From Legionella sp. (GTDB lineage Bacteria > Pseudomonadota > Gammaproteobacteria > Legionellales > Legionellaceae), in the NCBI GenBank assembly GCA_004297865.1, contig SCSO01000165.1:1-7024 (forward strand): a stretch of 7,024 nucleotides of DNA. Direction: 5' to 3'. The notes under the pieces are model-generated. The model did not search any database, was not told the DNA's origin, and saw only the letters and a list, made by a program, of their open reading frames with translations. Both the position numbers and the translations under genes were made by a program. How positions within the stretch are numbered: position 1 is the stretch's first letter; each line of letters opens with the position of its first letter. This document shows positions 1 to 6,854 of this stretch, in pieces.

Positions 1-1542
1 ACCAATAATAAAATTCTTGGCATTGCATTGGGAACAAGTGGGCCTGGCGCAACAAATTTAATAACTGGTATATCCGATTGTTGGTTGGATAATATTCCTT
101 GCTTATTTTTTACTGGTCAAGTGAATACACATGAATCCAAAGGTGATAAAAAAATAAAGCAGCAAGGATTTCAGGAGCTAGATATTGTTACTATTGTTAG
201 CTCCATTACAAAATATGCAAAAAAAATCAGTAATGTTAATGAACTACTTCCAGAAATTAACAAGGCTATTGATATAGCCCAGGAGGGAAGACCTGGGCCC
301 GTTTTACTTGATATTCCCATGAATATACAGCGCGAAGTTCTTGATGAAAATCAGTTGAACTCATTGCTGTCCAATTCTATAAACTGTAAAGAGACTTGTA
401 TTATAGATTTATATTACGAAGTAGCGACAATTAGTAATGAGATTTTAAGTGCCAAAAAACCGCTTGTTTTATTAGGTGGTGGCGCAGTAAATGATGATTT
501 ACTACCTGATTTTCTTGAAAAACTTCATCTTTTAGATGTTCCCTATGTAGCTAGTCTAAAAGGATGTGAGAACATTATTAAAACTAGAAATTATTTTGGC
601 ATGATTGGGAGTTATGGTAAACGTGTTGCGAATTATGCTCTGCAAAATTGTGATCTTTTAGTAGTGCTAGGTTCACGTTTGGATGTGAGGCAGACTGGTT
701 CAGATTGTGATGATTTTGCTAGAAATGCACGCATTATTCAGATCGATATCGATGAGCATCAACTAAACAATAGAATAAAAGCCGATAAATCATTGCATAT
801 GGATACACACAATTTTTATAAAGAGTTTATTAAGCTTGAAAGTGAAACGACACGTCATTGCGATTGGATTAACTTACTCATCGATAAAGAACAATCCTTC
901 CACTTTAATGAGTATAAAGAATTTGAACTAAATCCATTTGATATATTTAATTTAGTGAATGAAAAATTTAAAGGGGTGTCAGTACAGTTTGTTTGCGATG
1001 TTGGCAATAATCAAATGTGGGCTGCTCACAGTATCGAATTGGACAAAAATCAAAAAATGCACCATTCTGGCGGGCTTGGGGCAATGGGTTTTGCCATACC
1101 AACATCTATAGGTGTTCAATTGGCTTCTGCTGCTCCCGTTGTGAGTTTCTCAGGGGATGGAGGGGCTCATTTAAACATTCAGGAAATTGATATTATTGCT
1201 CGAGAGAATTTACCAATACTTACCATTGTTCTAAATAATAGAGCTTTAGGAATGGTAAAAAATTTCCAGGATATGTATTTTGATGGGCGAAATGACTCAA
1301 CCTACTGGGAATCTTATTCCTGTGATTTTGTGCAAATAGGAAAGGGCTATAATCTCAAATCTAAAAAAATTAAAAAGTTAGATGAATTAGGCCTTGCAAT
1401 TGATGAATTTATACACAATCCTCAACCCATGCTTTTAGAAATAGATATTGATTCAGTAAGAGAATGTCGGCCACGACTATCATTTGGCGATAGGTTAGAT
1501 AACCAATCACCTAAATTAGTTGAAGTCCATAACTATGATTAA
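1..1542 (+). CDS. ThDP-dependent acetolactate-synthase-like carboligase, YerE-like (5' truncated by window edge)
   Basis: The frame is open from base 1, so the TTG at 28 is internal and the true start lies outside the window; 513 residues are visible of a family usually near 550-600. Counting from base 1, residues 12-19 carry the TSGPGATN motif of acetolactate-synthase-type enzymes. A central FAD/Rossmann-like domain follows (LLGGGAV near 157, VVLGSRLD near 221, QIDIDEH near 247). The C-terminal ThDP domain has GDGG at 385-388 and the closing NN at 412-413, the Mg/ThDP-binding signature. The N-terminal catalytic glutamate lies before the window. Family members decarboxylate pyruvate and transfer the two-carbon unit to an acceptor. 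The next genes are an SDR oxidoreductase (12-base gap) and two glycosyltransferases, which argues against valine/isoleucine synthesis, and no small regulatory subunit is present. By analogy with YerE, I infer that it attaches a two-carbon branch to a 4-keto deoxysugar nucleotide. Family is near certain; the sugar role is an inference. Confidence 0.9.
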   Translation, partial: TNNKILGIALGTSGPGATNLITGISDCWLDNIPCLFFTGQVNTHESKGDKKIKQQGFQELDIVTIVSSITKYAKKISNVNELLPEINKAIDIAQEGRPGPVLLDIPMNIQREVLDENQLNSLLSNSINCKETCIIDLYYEVATISNEILSAKKPLVLLGGGAVNDDLLPDFLEKLHLLDVPYVASLKGCENIIKTRNYFGMIGSYGKRVANYALQNCDLLVVLGSRLDVRQTGSDCDDFARNARIIQIDIDEHQLNNRIKADKSLHMDTHNFYKEFIKLESETTRHCDWINLLIDKEQSFHFNEYKEFELNPFDIFNLVNEKFKGVSVQFVCDVGNNQMWAAHSIELDKNQKMHHSGGLGAMGFAIPTSIGVQLASAAPVVSFSGDGGAHLNIQEIDIIARENLPILTIVLNNRALGMVKNFQDMYFDGRNDSTYWESYSCDFVQIGKGYNLKSKKIKKLDELGLAIDEFIHNPQPMLLEIDIDSVRECRPRLSFGDRLDNQSPKLVEVHNYD

Positions 1543-1554
1543 TTAGAATAAAAT

Positions 1555-2511
1555 ATGAAAATTGCGATATTTGGTGCTACTAGTTATATTGCTAAAGATT
1601 TAATTCATTCTTTTTCTGATAATAAAGAGGTGAGTTTAGATCTATTTAGTCGTCGGCCTGAAGCGGTGCGATCTTGGCTGGAAATTAGTCTTCCTGATAA
1701 TAAATACAGAGCCTTGAGTTATTCTGATTTCGATAATTTAGTACATTATAATGCAATTATAAATTTTGTTGGAGTAGGTAATCCTACCGAAGCCATAGAA
1801 ATGGGTATGGCGATTTTTGATATAACCATTCAGTATGATCAGAAAATTCTAGAATATTTGTCTCATCATCCAGATGCTAAATATATTTTTTTGAGCAGTG
1901 GAGCCGTTTATGGTAATGATTTTTTAGAACCAGTTAGAGAGGGAACTCTTGCCTCGATAGATATTAATAATATTTTACCGAATGATTGGTATAGTAAAGC
2001 TAAGCTATACACTGAAATTGGGCATAGAAGCAGAGACAAATTAAATATAGTTGATATAAGAATATTTAATTACTTCAGTTCAACTATGGACTTAACCGCA
2101 AGTTTTTTTATTTGCGATGTTTTAAGAAGCATTAGTAAACATGAAGTGTTACAAACTACTAAAGACAATATTTCTCGAGATTATCTGCATCCAGGCGACT
2201 TATACCAATTGGTTAATTGCATATTATCAGCAAATAAAATTAATCTGGCTTTAGACTGCTATAGCAGGGCACCAATAGATAAACTAACACTTCTTGAAGA
2301 GATGAAAAAACACTTTGGTTTGAATTATTTTATTACGCAGAGTAACTCTATTTCACCAACATTAAATTATAAAAGAAACTACTATTCGCTGAATAAAATA
2401 GCTGAAAAAATTGGATATTTCCCAGAAAAGTCATCATTGGAATGTTTGTATACGGAGACTAAAAAAATACTCAATTCAAATGGTAATGCTATGTTGGCAG
2501 GTCAATCTTAA
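1555..2511 (+). CDS. Extended SDR (NAD-dependent epimerase/dehydratase family) oxidoreductase, possible YerF-like reductase
   Basis: This 318-residue protein is a cytosolic nucleotide-sugar SDR by fold. The nucleotide-binding turn GATSYIA is at residues 7-13, NFVGVGNP at 70-77, the serine strand SSGAVYG at 114-120, and the catalytic pair Y146/K150 within YSKAK. RDYLHPGDL at 208-216 matches the conserved R-D-hxHxxD segment of extended SDRs. The glycine motif is degenerate: the usual GxxGxxG has Ser and Ala at its second and third glycines. It starts 12 bases after the stop of the ThDP enzyme, with no clear Shine-Dalgarno sequence in the AT-rich spacer, so translation may depend on coupling. 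The pairing suggests it reduces the keto group left after two-carbon attachment, as YerF does for CDP-yersiniose. It could instead be an epimerase or 4-ketoreductase in another deoxysugar route. Family is secure; reaction is inferred. Confidence 0.85.
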   Translation: MKIAIFGATSYIAKDLIHSFSDNKEVSLDLFSRRPEAVRSWLEISLPDNKYRALSYSDFDNLVHYNAIINFVGVGNPTEAIEMGMAIFDITIQYDQKILEYLSHHPDAKYIFLSSGAVYGNDFLEPVREGTLASIDINNILPNDWYSKAKLYTEIGHRSRDKLNIVDIRIFNYFSSTMDLTASFFICDVLRSISKHEVLQTTKDNISRDYLHPGDLYQLVNCILSANKINLALDCYSRAPIDKLTLLEEMKKHFGLNYFITQSNSISPTLNYKRNYYSLNKIAEKIGYFPEKSSLECLYTETKKILNSNGNAMLAGQS

Positions 2512-2560
2512 TTTGACTGTTATCCCTTTGTAACTAATTTTTTTAAATTGCTGGATTGAT

Positions 2561-3553
2561 ATGAAGATTCTAGTTGTATGTATGAAATATGATTATGGAA
2601 TTCCTGAAAGAGGGCTGTCTTATGAGTATATAAATTTTTATCAAGTGCTTAAGGATTTGGGGCATGAGGTGTCCCTTTTTGATTTTATGACGGAGACCCA
2701 TACTATAGGTAAAAATGGGATGCAGCAGAAGTTGCTGGAAAGGATTAAAGCAGATAGACCGAATCTAACTTTTTTTACTTTATATACCGATCAATTTGAT
2801 GCAGCTATGGTGCAGCAATTAAAACAATATACCAAAACGCTTTGTTTTTTTCATGATGATACATGGCGTGTTGAATTTACTAGATTTTGGGCTGATAAAT
2901 TTGACTTCTTTACTACTCCTGATGTCTATGGAGAGTATAAATATAAAAAGTTGGGTTTAGAAAAAGCGATTTATTTTCCTTTTGGTTGTAATAAAAATAT
3001 ATTTCAAAACTTAAATATTGAAAAGAAGAGAGATGTGTCCTTTGTTGGTGCTTGGCACCCTTTTAGAAATTGGTTGGTAAATAATTTACGTAAAGCTGGT
3101 TTTTCAGTTGAGCCTTACGGTTTTGGTTGGCCTAATGGCCCCTTACCCTATGAGGAAATGGTTAAATTATTTAATGAAAGTAAAATTAACTTAAATATGT
3201 CTAATTCAACTTCATGGGATATTCGCTATTTAAAATCTTCACCTAAAGCGTTAATTAACACCCTCCGTTCCCCAAAAAATATAGAGCAAATAAAAGCACG
3301 TCATTTTGAAATCAACAGTTGTGGTGCCTTTCAGTTATCTTATTACATTGAAGGTCTAGAACGACATTACACCATTGGTAATGAAATTGGCATTTATGTC
3401 GATTCATTCGATCTGATAGAAAAAGTAAGATTCTACTTGGATAACGAAAACCTTAGAGAGGATATCGCTAAAAAAGGGTACGAGAGAAGTATGTCGCAAC
3501 ATTGTTTTGAAAGTCGATTTAATTACGTATTTTCTAGGATGGAGCTGGTATAA
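2561..3553 (+). CDS. CgeB-type glycosyltransferase (GT-B, Glyco_trans_1_2 C-terminal domain)
   Basis: This 330-residue soluble protein has the two-domain layout of a GT-B transferase. The N-terminal half begins with a Rossmann strand (KILVVCMKYDYG, residues 2-13) and contains FFHDD at 96-100. The C-terminal half has SFVGAWHPFR at 160-169 and the diagnostic KARHFEINSCGAF at 245-257. It ends with the YLDN...RE.IA..G..R....H...R pattern (292-319) of the CgeB/Glyco_trans_1_2 family. CgeB is named from a Bacillus spore-coat gene, but relatives are common in Gram-negative polysaccharide loci as sugar transferases. There is no signal peptide or membrane segment. It follows the SDR gene after 49 bases, with a weak GGA about 5 bases before the ATG, and overlaps the next gene by one base. 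It probably transfers one sugar of the repeat unit; donor and acceptor cannot be read from sequence. Confidence 0.85.
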   Translation: MKILVVCMKYDYGIPERGLSYEYINFYQVLKDLGHEVSLFDFMTETHTIGKNGMQQKLLERIKADRPNLTFFTLYTDQFDAAMVQQLKQYTKTLCFFHDDTWRVEFTRFWADKFDFFTTPDVYGEYKYKKLGLEKAIYFPFGCNKNIFQNLNIEKKRDVSFVGAWHPFRNWLVNNLRKAGFSVEPYGFGWPNGPLPYEEMVKLFNESKINLNMSNSTSWDIRYLKSSPKALINTLRSPKNIEQIKARHFEINSCGAFQLSYYIEGLERHYTIGNEIGIYVDSFDLIEKVRFYLDNENLREDIAKKGYERSMSQHCFESRFNYVFSRMELV

Positions 3554-3555
3554 TG
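3541..3555 (+). promoter_or_regulatory. Shine-Dalgarno and TAATG stop-start overlap
   Basis: GGAG at 3541-3544 lies 8 bases before the ATG at 3553. That ATG shares its A with the TAA stop of the CgeB-type gene (TAATG). The arrangement supports this start for the family 2 transferase and suggests translational coupling of the two transferases. Confidence 0.7.
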
Positions 3556-4587
3556 AATTCTAAAACCCAAGAACCTCTCGTTTGTATTTGTATACCTACT
3601 TATAATGCACAGTCCACTATAAAAGAGACCTTAGCGTCCATTGTAAGCCAAACTTATAAAAATATAATTATTAAAATTGTTGATAATTGCTCAACAGATG
3701 AAACTTTAGATATTGCACGGACTTTTAATGACCCAAGAATTGAACTATATGAAAATGAAGTAAATATTGGGGGTGAAGGAAATTTTAACCGCTGTATTCA
3801 ATTAGCCTGTGGGGATTATACTGCAATCTATCATGCAGATGATGTATATGACCCAGAAATAATACAAAGGCAGGTCGAATTTTTTAAAATCAACCCTAAT
3901 GTTGGTGCAGTACTTACAGAGGCTCAATTAATAGACGAGCATTCAAAAAAAATTAAATATAGCAAATTACCTGAATCATTTAAGACCAAGAATAATATTT
4001 ATAATTTTTCTCAGTTATTTAAAGGGATTTTAAAATATTCCAATTTTCTATTTTGCCCAAGCGCCATGGTAAAAACTGATGTTTATAAAAATGACATAAA
4101 GACATTTAGAGGGGAACTATTCAAAACGAGCGCAGATTTGGATGTTTGGTTGCGGATTGCTCAAGATTATACAATTGGGATTATTCCTTTACCTTTGATA
4201 AATTATCGTATCAGTAGTAATCAATGGAGTTCAAAACTTAGAAGAAGCACATCCAAGGCTGATTTCTTTCTTGTAATGGATTTTTATCTACAACAAGATT
4301 GTGTGAAAAAAATTCTCACTCGCCAGGATATGGACAATTATAAAAGTCTTGATCGAAGAGATAAAGCGATGAGGGCAGTTAATTTATTTCTTCAAAATAA
4401 GGGGAGAGATGCGCAAGCATTATGTAAGGATATATTCTCTTGGAAGTCATTACACGAAGCTTTTAAAAATAAAAGGGGTAAGTTAACTCTGATATTAGGT
4501 AGTATGGTCACATTTTTTTTACTTATTAATAGGGAAAAATTGGGACAAAAAGTAATTGAGCGTTTAATTTCTAGATTAGGCAAGTAG
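3553..4587 (+). CDS. Family 2 glycosyltransferase (GT-A fold)
   Basis: This 344-residue protein is a typical GT2 sugar transferase acting on the cytoplasmic face of the inner membrane. The N-terminus carries CICIPTYNA (11-19), the UDP-binding-type segment VDNCSTDET (43-51), NIGGEGNFNRC (71-81), and the metal-binding DxD equivalent HADD (94-97). TSADLDVWLR (192-201) occupies the place of the usual acidic catalytic-base region. After about residue 230 the sequence is poorly conserved and basic. A hydrophobic run, TLILGSMVTFFLLI (312-325), near the C-terminus is followed by a lysine/arginine-rich tail and may anchor the protein to the membrane. It is the last gene of the + strand run and overlaps the CgeB-type transferase, so both probably act on the same repeat unit. 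Donor sugar and linkage are unknown. Confidence 0.9.
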   Translation: MNSKTQEPLVCICIPTYNAQSTIKETLASIVSQTYKNIIIKIVDNCSTDETLDIARTFNDPRIELYENEVNIGGEGNFNRCIQLACGDYTAIYHADDVYDPEIIQRQVEFFKINPNVGAVLTEAQLIDEHSKKIKYSKLPESFKTKNNIYNFSQLFKGILKYSNFLFCPSAMVKTDVYKNDIKTFRGELFKTSADLDVWLRIAQDYTIGIIPLPLINYRISSNQWSSKLRRSTSKADFFLVMDFYLQQDCVKKILTRQDMDNYKSLDRRDKAMRAVNLFLQNKGRDAQALCKDIFSWKSLHEAFKNKRGKLTLILGSMVTFFLLINREKLGQKVIERLISRLGK

Positions 4588-4594
4588 ACAGAAA

Positions 4595-4623
4595 TTTAAA
4601 AAAACATTAATTGTTTTTATAAA
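4595..4623. terminator. AT-rich imperfect hairpin between convergent genes, possible bidirectional terminator
   Basis: The core AAAAACA-TTAAT-TGTTTTT (4600-4618) pairs 7 bases with a 5-base loop. After one A-A mismatch, TTTA (4595-4598) pairs with TAAA (4620-4623). Because the stem is flanked by A and T runs it could work on either strand. It sits 8 bases after the + strand stop and about 60 bases after the - strand stop. Only one G-C pair is present, so it would be weak. The rest of this 95-base gap shows nothing else I can name. Confidence 0.35.
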
Positions 4624-4682
4624 CCTGGTGCTCTTTACGAGGGTGCAATTATTTAAAAACAGAGTAAATCATAAAATATAAA

Positions 4683-5633
4683 CTAAGAACCATATTCACT
4701 TTTATACCATCTCACGGTTTTGGCTAACCCTTCAGCTGATCGTACAGGAGGTGTCCAGCCTAGTTGATTTTTTAATTTGTTATTACTGACTTCAAGCGAC
4801 CCAAACAATCTGATGCCAATTTTATTTAATCCTGGTAATTTAAAAAGTAGTTCTATACCTGGTATCTTGAACAATCTAGTTTTAGATCCCATCTCTAGCG
4901 ATAAAAATTTGAATAGGCTAGTCAACGACCAGGAATCATCATCAGCCACTAGATAAGTTTGATTCGCGGCTTTAGGGTGCTCGATCACAGTGGTAATTGC
5001 GGAAATTAAATTGTCGATACAAACAAAACTACGCGCGTTGTTTATTTGACCAAATGGCAAAATCCAGTCTTTATCGGCTAGCTTAAGAAATTTAAGGAAA
5101 TTTGCTTTAACATTAGGTCCAATTATTAAAGGTGGCCGGAGAATCACCACTTCCATTCCAGTGGATTTACTTATAGATAATAAATGCTGTTCAGCTAGGA
5201 GTTTACTGATCGCATAAGAATCGCCGGGATTTACTTTACTGTCTTCCGTAAAAGGACTACTCGCAACAGTATAATCTCCATTTACTTTTATTGTGCTAAT
5301 AAAAATAAACCGTTTTACCTTTAATCGAGCAGCCTGTTCAGCCAGAACTTTAGTTGCCTCACTATTAACCTTGCAATAAGTGTCTAGGTTTGAAGCTGAA
5401 CTTTCATTCATTATATGAACTCTAGAAGCCAAGTGAATTACTATATCCACTTCCTTAAGAGCTTCTTCCCAGTTTGTTTGTAATTCCAATCGATTTATCA
5501 CTAATTGCTCAGCATCAAGCCAGTCAACTTTTTTGGAGACAGCACATCTTACCTGATAACCTGCTGACAATAATACTGGAACTAAACTACGACCAACGTA
5601 ACCTGTTGCACCTGTTATTAATATTTTATACAT
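4683..5633 (-). CDS. Extended SDR sugar-nucleotide epimerase/reductase, WbpV/WreQ-like
   Basis: This 316-residue protein is a full-length extended SDR of the UDP-glucose 4-epimerase-like subgroup common in O-antigen loci. It has a canonical GATGYVG (8-14), HLAS (67-70), FISTIKVNG (111-119), the catalytic Y140/K144 in YAISK, and RPPLIIGPNVKANF (166-179). NARSFVCIDNL (199-209) is the substrate-side motif, and LGWTPP (291-296) is the usual C-terminal mark. The pattern is closest, from memory, to WbpV/WreQ, which act in UDP-QuiNAc synthesis by reducing a 4-keto-6-deoxy-HexNAc. There is no cupin tail, so it is not an FnlB/CapF reductase. The ATG at 5633 has AGGA starting 11 bases upstream. It lies 96 bases after the 2-epimerase gene and is last in its run. 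I infer a 4-ketoreductase in the aminosugar pathway; a 4-epimerase is the main alternative. Confidence 0.85.
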   Translation of the reverse strand: MYKILITGATGYVGRSLVPVLLSAGYQVRCAVSKKVDWLDAEQLVINRLELQTNWEEALKEVDIVIHLASRVHIMNESSASNLDTYCKVNSEATKVLAEQAARLKVKRFIFISTIKVNGDYTVASSPFTEDSKVNPGDSYAISKLLAEQHLLSISKSTGMEVVILRPPLIIGPNVKANFLKFLKLADKDWILPFGQINNARSFVCIDNLISAITTVIEHPKAANQTYLVADDDSWSLTSLFKFLSLEMGSKTRLFKIPGIELLFKLPGLNKIGIRLFGSLEVSNNKLKNQLGWTPPVRSAEGLAKTVRWYKSEYGS

Positions 5634-5729
5634 TCAAGGTCCTAAGTTTAGGAAAATCAAACATCCTCGATAGGATATATTGTTTACAGCGTAAAGTTCG
5701 ATTAATTATCTCTTGGTAACAATAAAGTA
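5634..5729 (-). other. Intergenic gap with two small inverted repeats before the SDR gene
   Basis: The 96 bases between the 2-epimerase stop and the SDR start contain CCTAA-GT-TTAGG (5641-5652), which overlaps the SDR ribosome-binding region. They also contain a hairpin with AAACA (5659-5663) pairing TGTTT (5681-5685) and TCCT (5664-5667) pairing AGGA (5672-5675), with a one-sided bulge. I saw no convincing -35/-10 pair and no T-run after either stem, so a role in regulation or RNA stability is only possible. No small ORF with a ribosome-binding site was evident on the - strand. Confidence 0.3.
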
Positions 5730-6854
5730 TTACTTACTCCATACTGTTCTATTAATATAATCTACGTAACTGATAACCACTCGTACTATTTGCGTTGATA
5801 CAGTAAGAGACTCGAAGTCTGGTACTTGAGAAACAACACGCCTCTTTGCATCGAACTGTGATGTAACTACTTTAACAGCCTCTAGAACTCTTTCTTTACC
5901 TAATCCACTCATAATTAAGGTACCCACATCCATACCCTCTGGTCGTTCATGAGCGTTTCTTATTGTTACAGCTGGAAGATTTAAAATGGAGGCTTCTTCA
6001 GTAATTGTTCCACTATCTGATAGAATACAAAAGGCTGATTGCTGTAGTTTAATATAGTCAAAAAAACCTAAAGGCTTTGCAAATTGAATCAGTGGATGTA
6101 AGGATTCGGTGATAAATGTATTTATTCTCTTAGCAGTACGTGGGTGAGTCGAGAAATATATTGGGTAATTATACTCCTCAGCTAGCGCTTGAAGGCTGGA
6201 AATTAACTCTCTAAGATTCTCTGCAGAATCTACATTTTCTTCACGATGCGCGCTAACTACAAAATACTTGCCCTTTTCAAATTCACATTTATTCAGTATC
6301 ACCGAATCCTCAATTTTAGATTGATAATAGTTCAATACCTCTTTCATGTGAGACCCAGTTTTAATAATTGTCTCAGGTCTTATGCCTTCATTGATCAAAT
6401 AACGTCTGGCATGCTCTGTTAGGACCATATTAATGTCACTAAGGTGATCAACTATTTTTCGATTAAGTTCTTCAGGTACCCTTTGATCAAAACTGCGATT
6501 TCCAGCCTCCATGTGAAATATGGGTATTTTTCTACGTTTAGCCGCAATAACTGCTAAACAAGTGTTAGTATCACCATACAGTAATAGTGCGTCTGGCTTT
6601 TGCTCTTCGAATAAAATATCGGATTTAGAAATAATATCAGCAATAGATTGTGCTGTTGACTCTCGAGAAATATTTAGAAAAAAATCAGGTTTTCGTATCT
6701 CTAGATCTTCAAAAAAAATTTGATTCAATTCGTAATCATAATTTTGACCAGAGTGAACCAGAATATGATTGACCTGCTTATCTAACTCTGAAAATACCCT
6801 AGACATTTTAATCAATTCTGGGCGAGTACCCACCAATGTCATTACCTTAAGCAT
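5730..6854 (-). CDS. fnlC: Non-hydrolysing UDP-HexNAc 2-epimerase, FnlC/WbjD/CapG type
   Basis: The ATG at 6854 is chosen over the in-frame one at 6878 because AGGAGG sits 7 bases upstream and residue 2 onward (LKVMTLVGTRPE) matches family N-termini; this gives 374 residues. The fold is the GT-B-like WecB family. Motifs in order: GTRPE (9-13), HSGQNYDYE (34-42), GDTNTCLA (94-101), HMEAGNRSFDQRVPEELNR (114-132), SAHREENVD (201-209), THPRT (236-240), SDSGTITEEAS (279-289), and RNAHERPEG (299-307). Catalytic-type residues Asp95, Glu116, Glu129 and His203 are present. HSGQNYDYELN with FFxDLxIRKPDFFLN and the AGNRSFDQRVPEE wording point to the FnlC/WbjD subgroup rather than housekeeping WecB. That subgroup inverts C-2 of UDP-N-acetyl-6-deoxy-L-hexosamines, giving UDP-L-FucNAc or, in the WbvD/QnlC branch, UDP-L-QuiNAc. 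The upstream overlapping gene is the matching dehydratase. The symbol is used at family level; the exact sugar is unresolved. Confidence 0.9.
   Translation of the reverse strand: MLKVMTLVGTRPELIKMSRVFSELDKQVNHILVHSGQNYDYELNQIFFEDLEIRKPDFFLNISRESTAQSIADIISKSDILFEEQKPDALLLYGDTNTCLAVIAAKRRKIPIFHMEAGNRSFDQRVPEELNRKIVDHLSDINMVLTEHARRYLINEGIRPETIIKTGSHMKEVLNYYQSKIEDSVILNKCEFEKGKYFVVSAHREENVDSAENLRELISSLQALAEEYNYPIYFSTHPRTAKRINTFITESLHPLIQFAKPLGFFDYIKLQQSAFCILSDSGTITEEASILNLPAVTIRNAHERPEGMDVGTLIMSGLGKERVLEAVKVVTSQFDAKRRVVSQVPDFESLTVSTQIVRVVISYVDYINRTVWSK

Noticed and set aside
28..30. TTG as the start of the ThDP enzyme
   Set aside because: The frame is open to base 1 and codons 1-9 (TNNKILGIA) continue the conserved strand before the GTSGPG motif, so the gene is cut by the window edge rather than starting here.
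2498..2519. Hairpin GTCAA/TTGAC around the stop of the first SDR gene as a terminator
   Set aside because: The stem is about 5-7 pairs with a bulge, overlaps the stop codon, and is not directly followed by a T-run (the T7 tract begins nearly 20 bases later). The next gene follows after only 49 bases in the same direction.
4513..4520. T8 tract in the GT2 gene (also A8 at 6711-6718) as a phase-variation switch
   Set aside because: Runs of this length are expected in such AT-rich DNA. The T8 lies so near the 3' end that slippage would change only the last two dozen residues, and no promoter-linked repeat is present.
4392..4583. 63-codon open frame on the - strand inside the GT2 gene
   Set aside because: It lies wholly opposite a well-supported coding region, has no recognisable motif, and appears to be a shadow frame.
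4627..4646. Direct repeat GGTGC...GGTGC in the convergent gap
   Set aside because: Five-base repeats 15 bases apart are not significant and match no known site.
5474..5719. 81-codon + strand frame across the SDR start and the gap
   Set aside because: It mostly overlaps the conserved SDR N-terminus in antisense and shows no family resemblance.
5641..5729. Sigma-70-like promoter for the WbpV-like gene
   Set aside because: On the - strand TTTACG followed 17 bases later by TATCGA is the best pair I found, and the -10 match is poor; AT-rich sequence gives such matches by chance.
6520..6723. 67-codon + strand frame opposite the 2-epimerase
   Set aside because: It is antisense to conserved epimerase motifs; a shadow frame.
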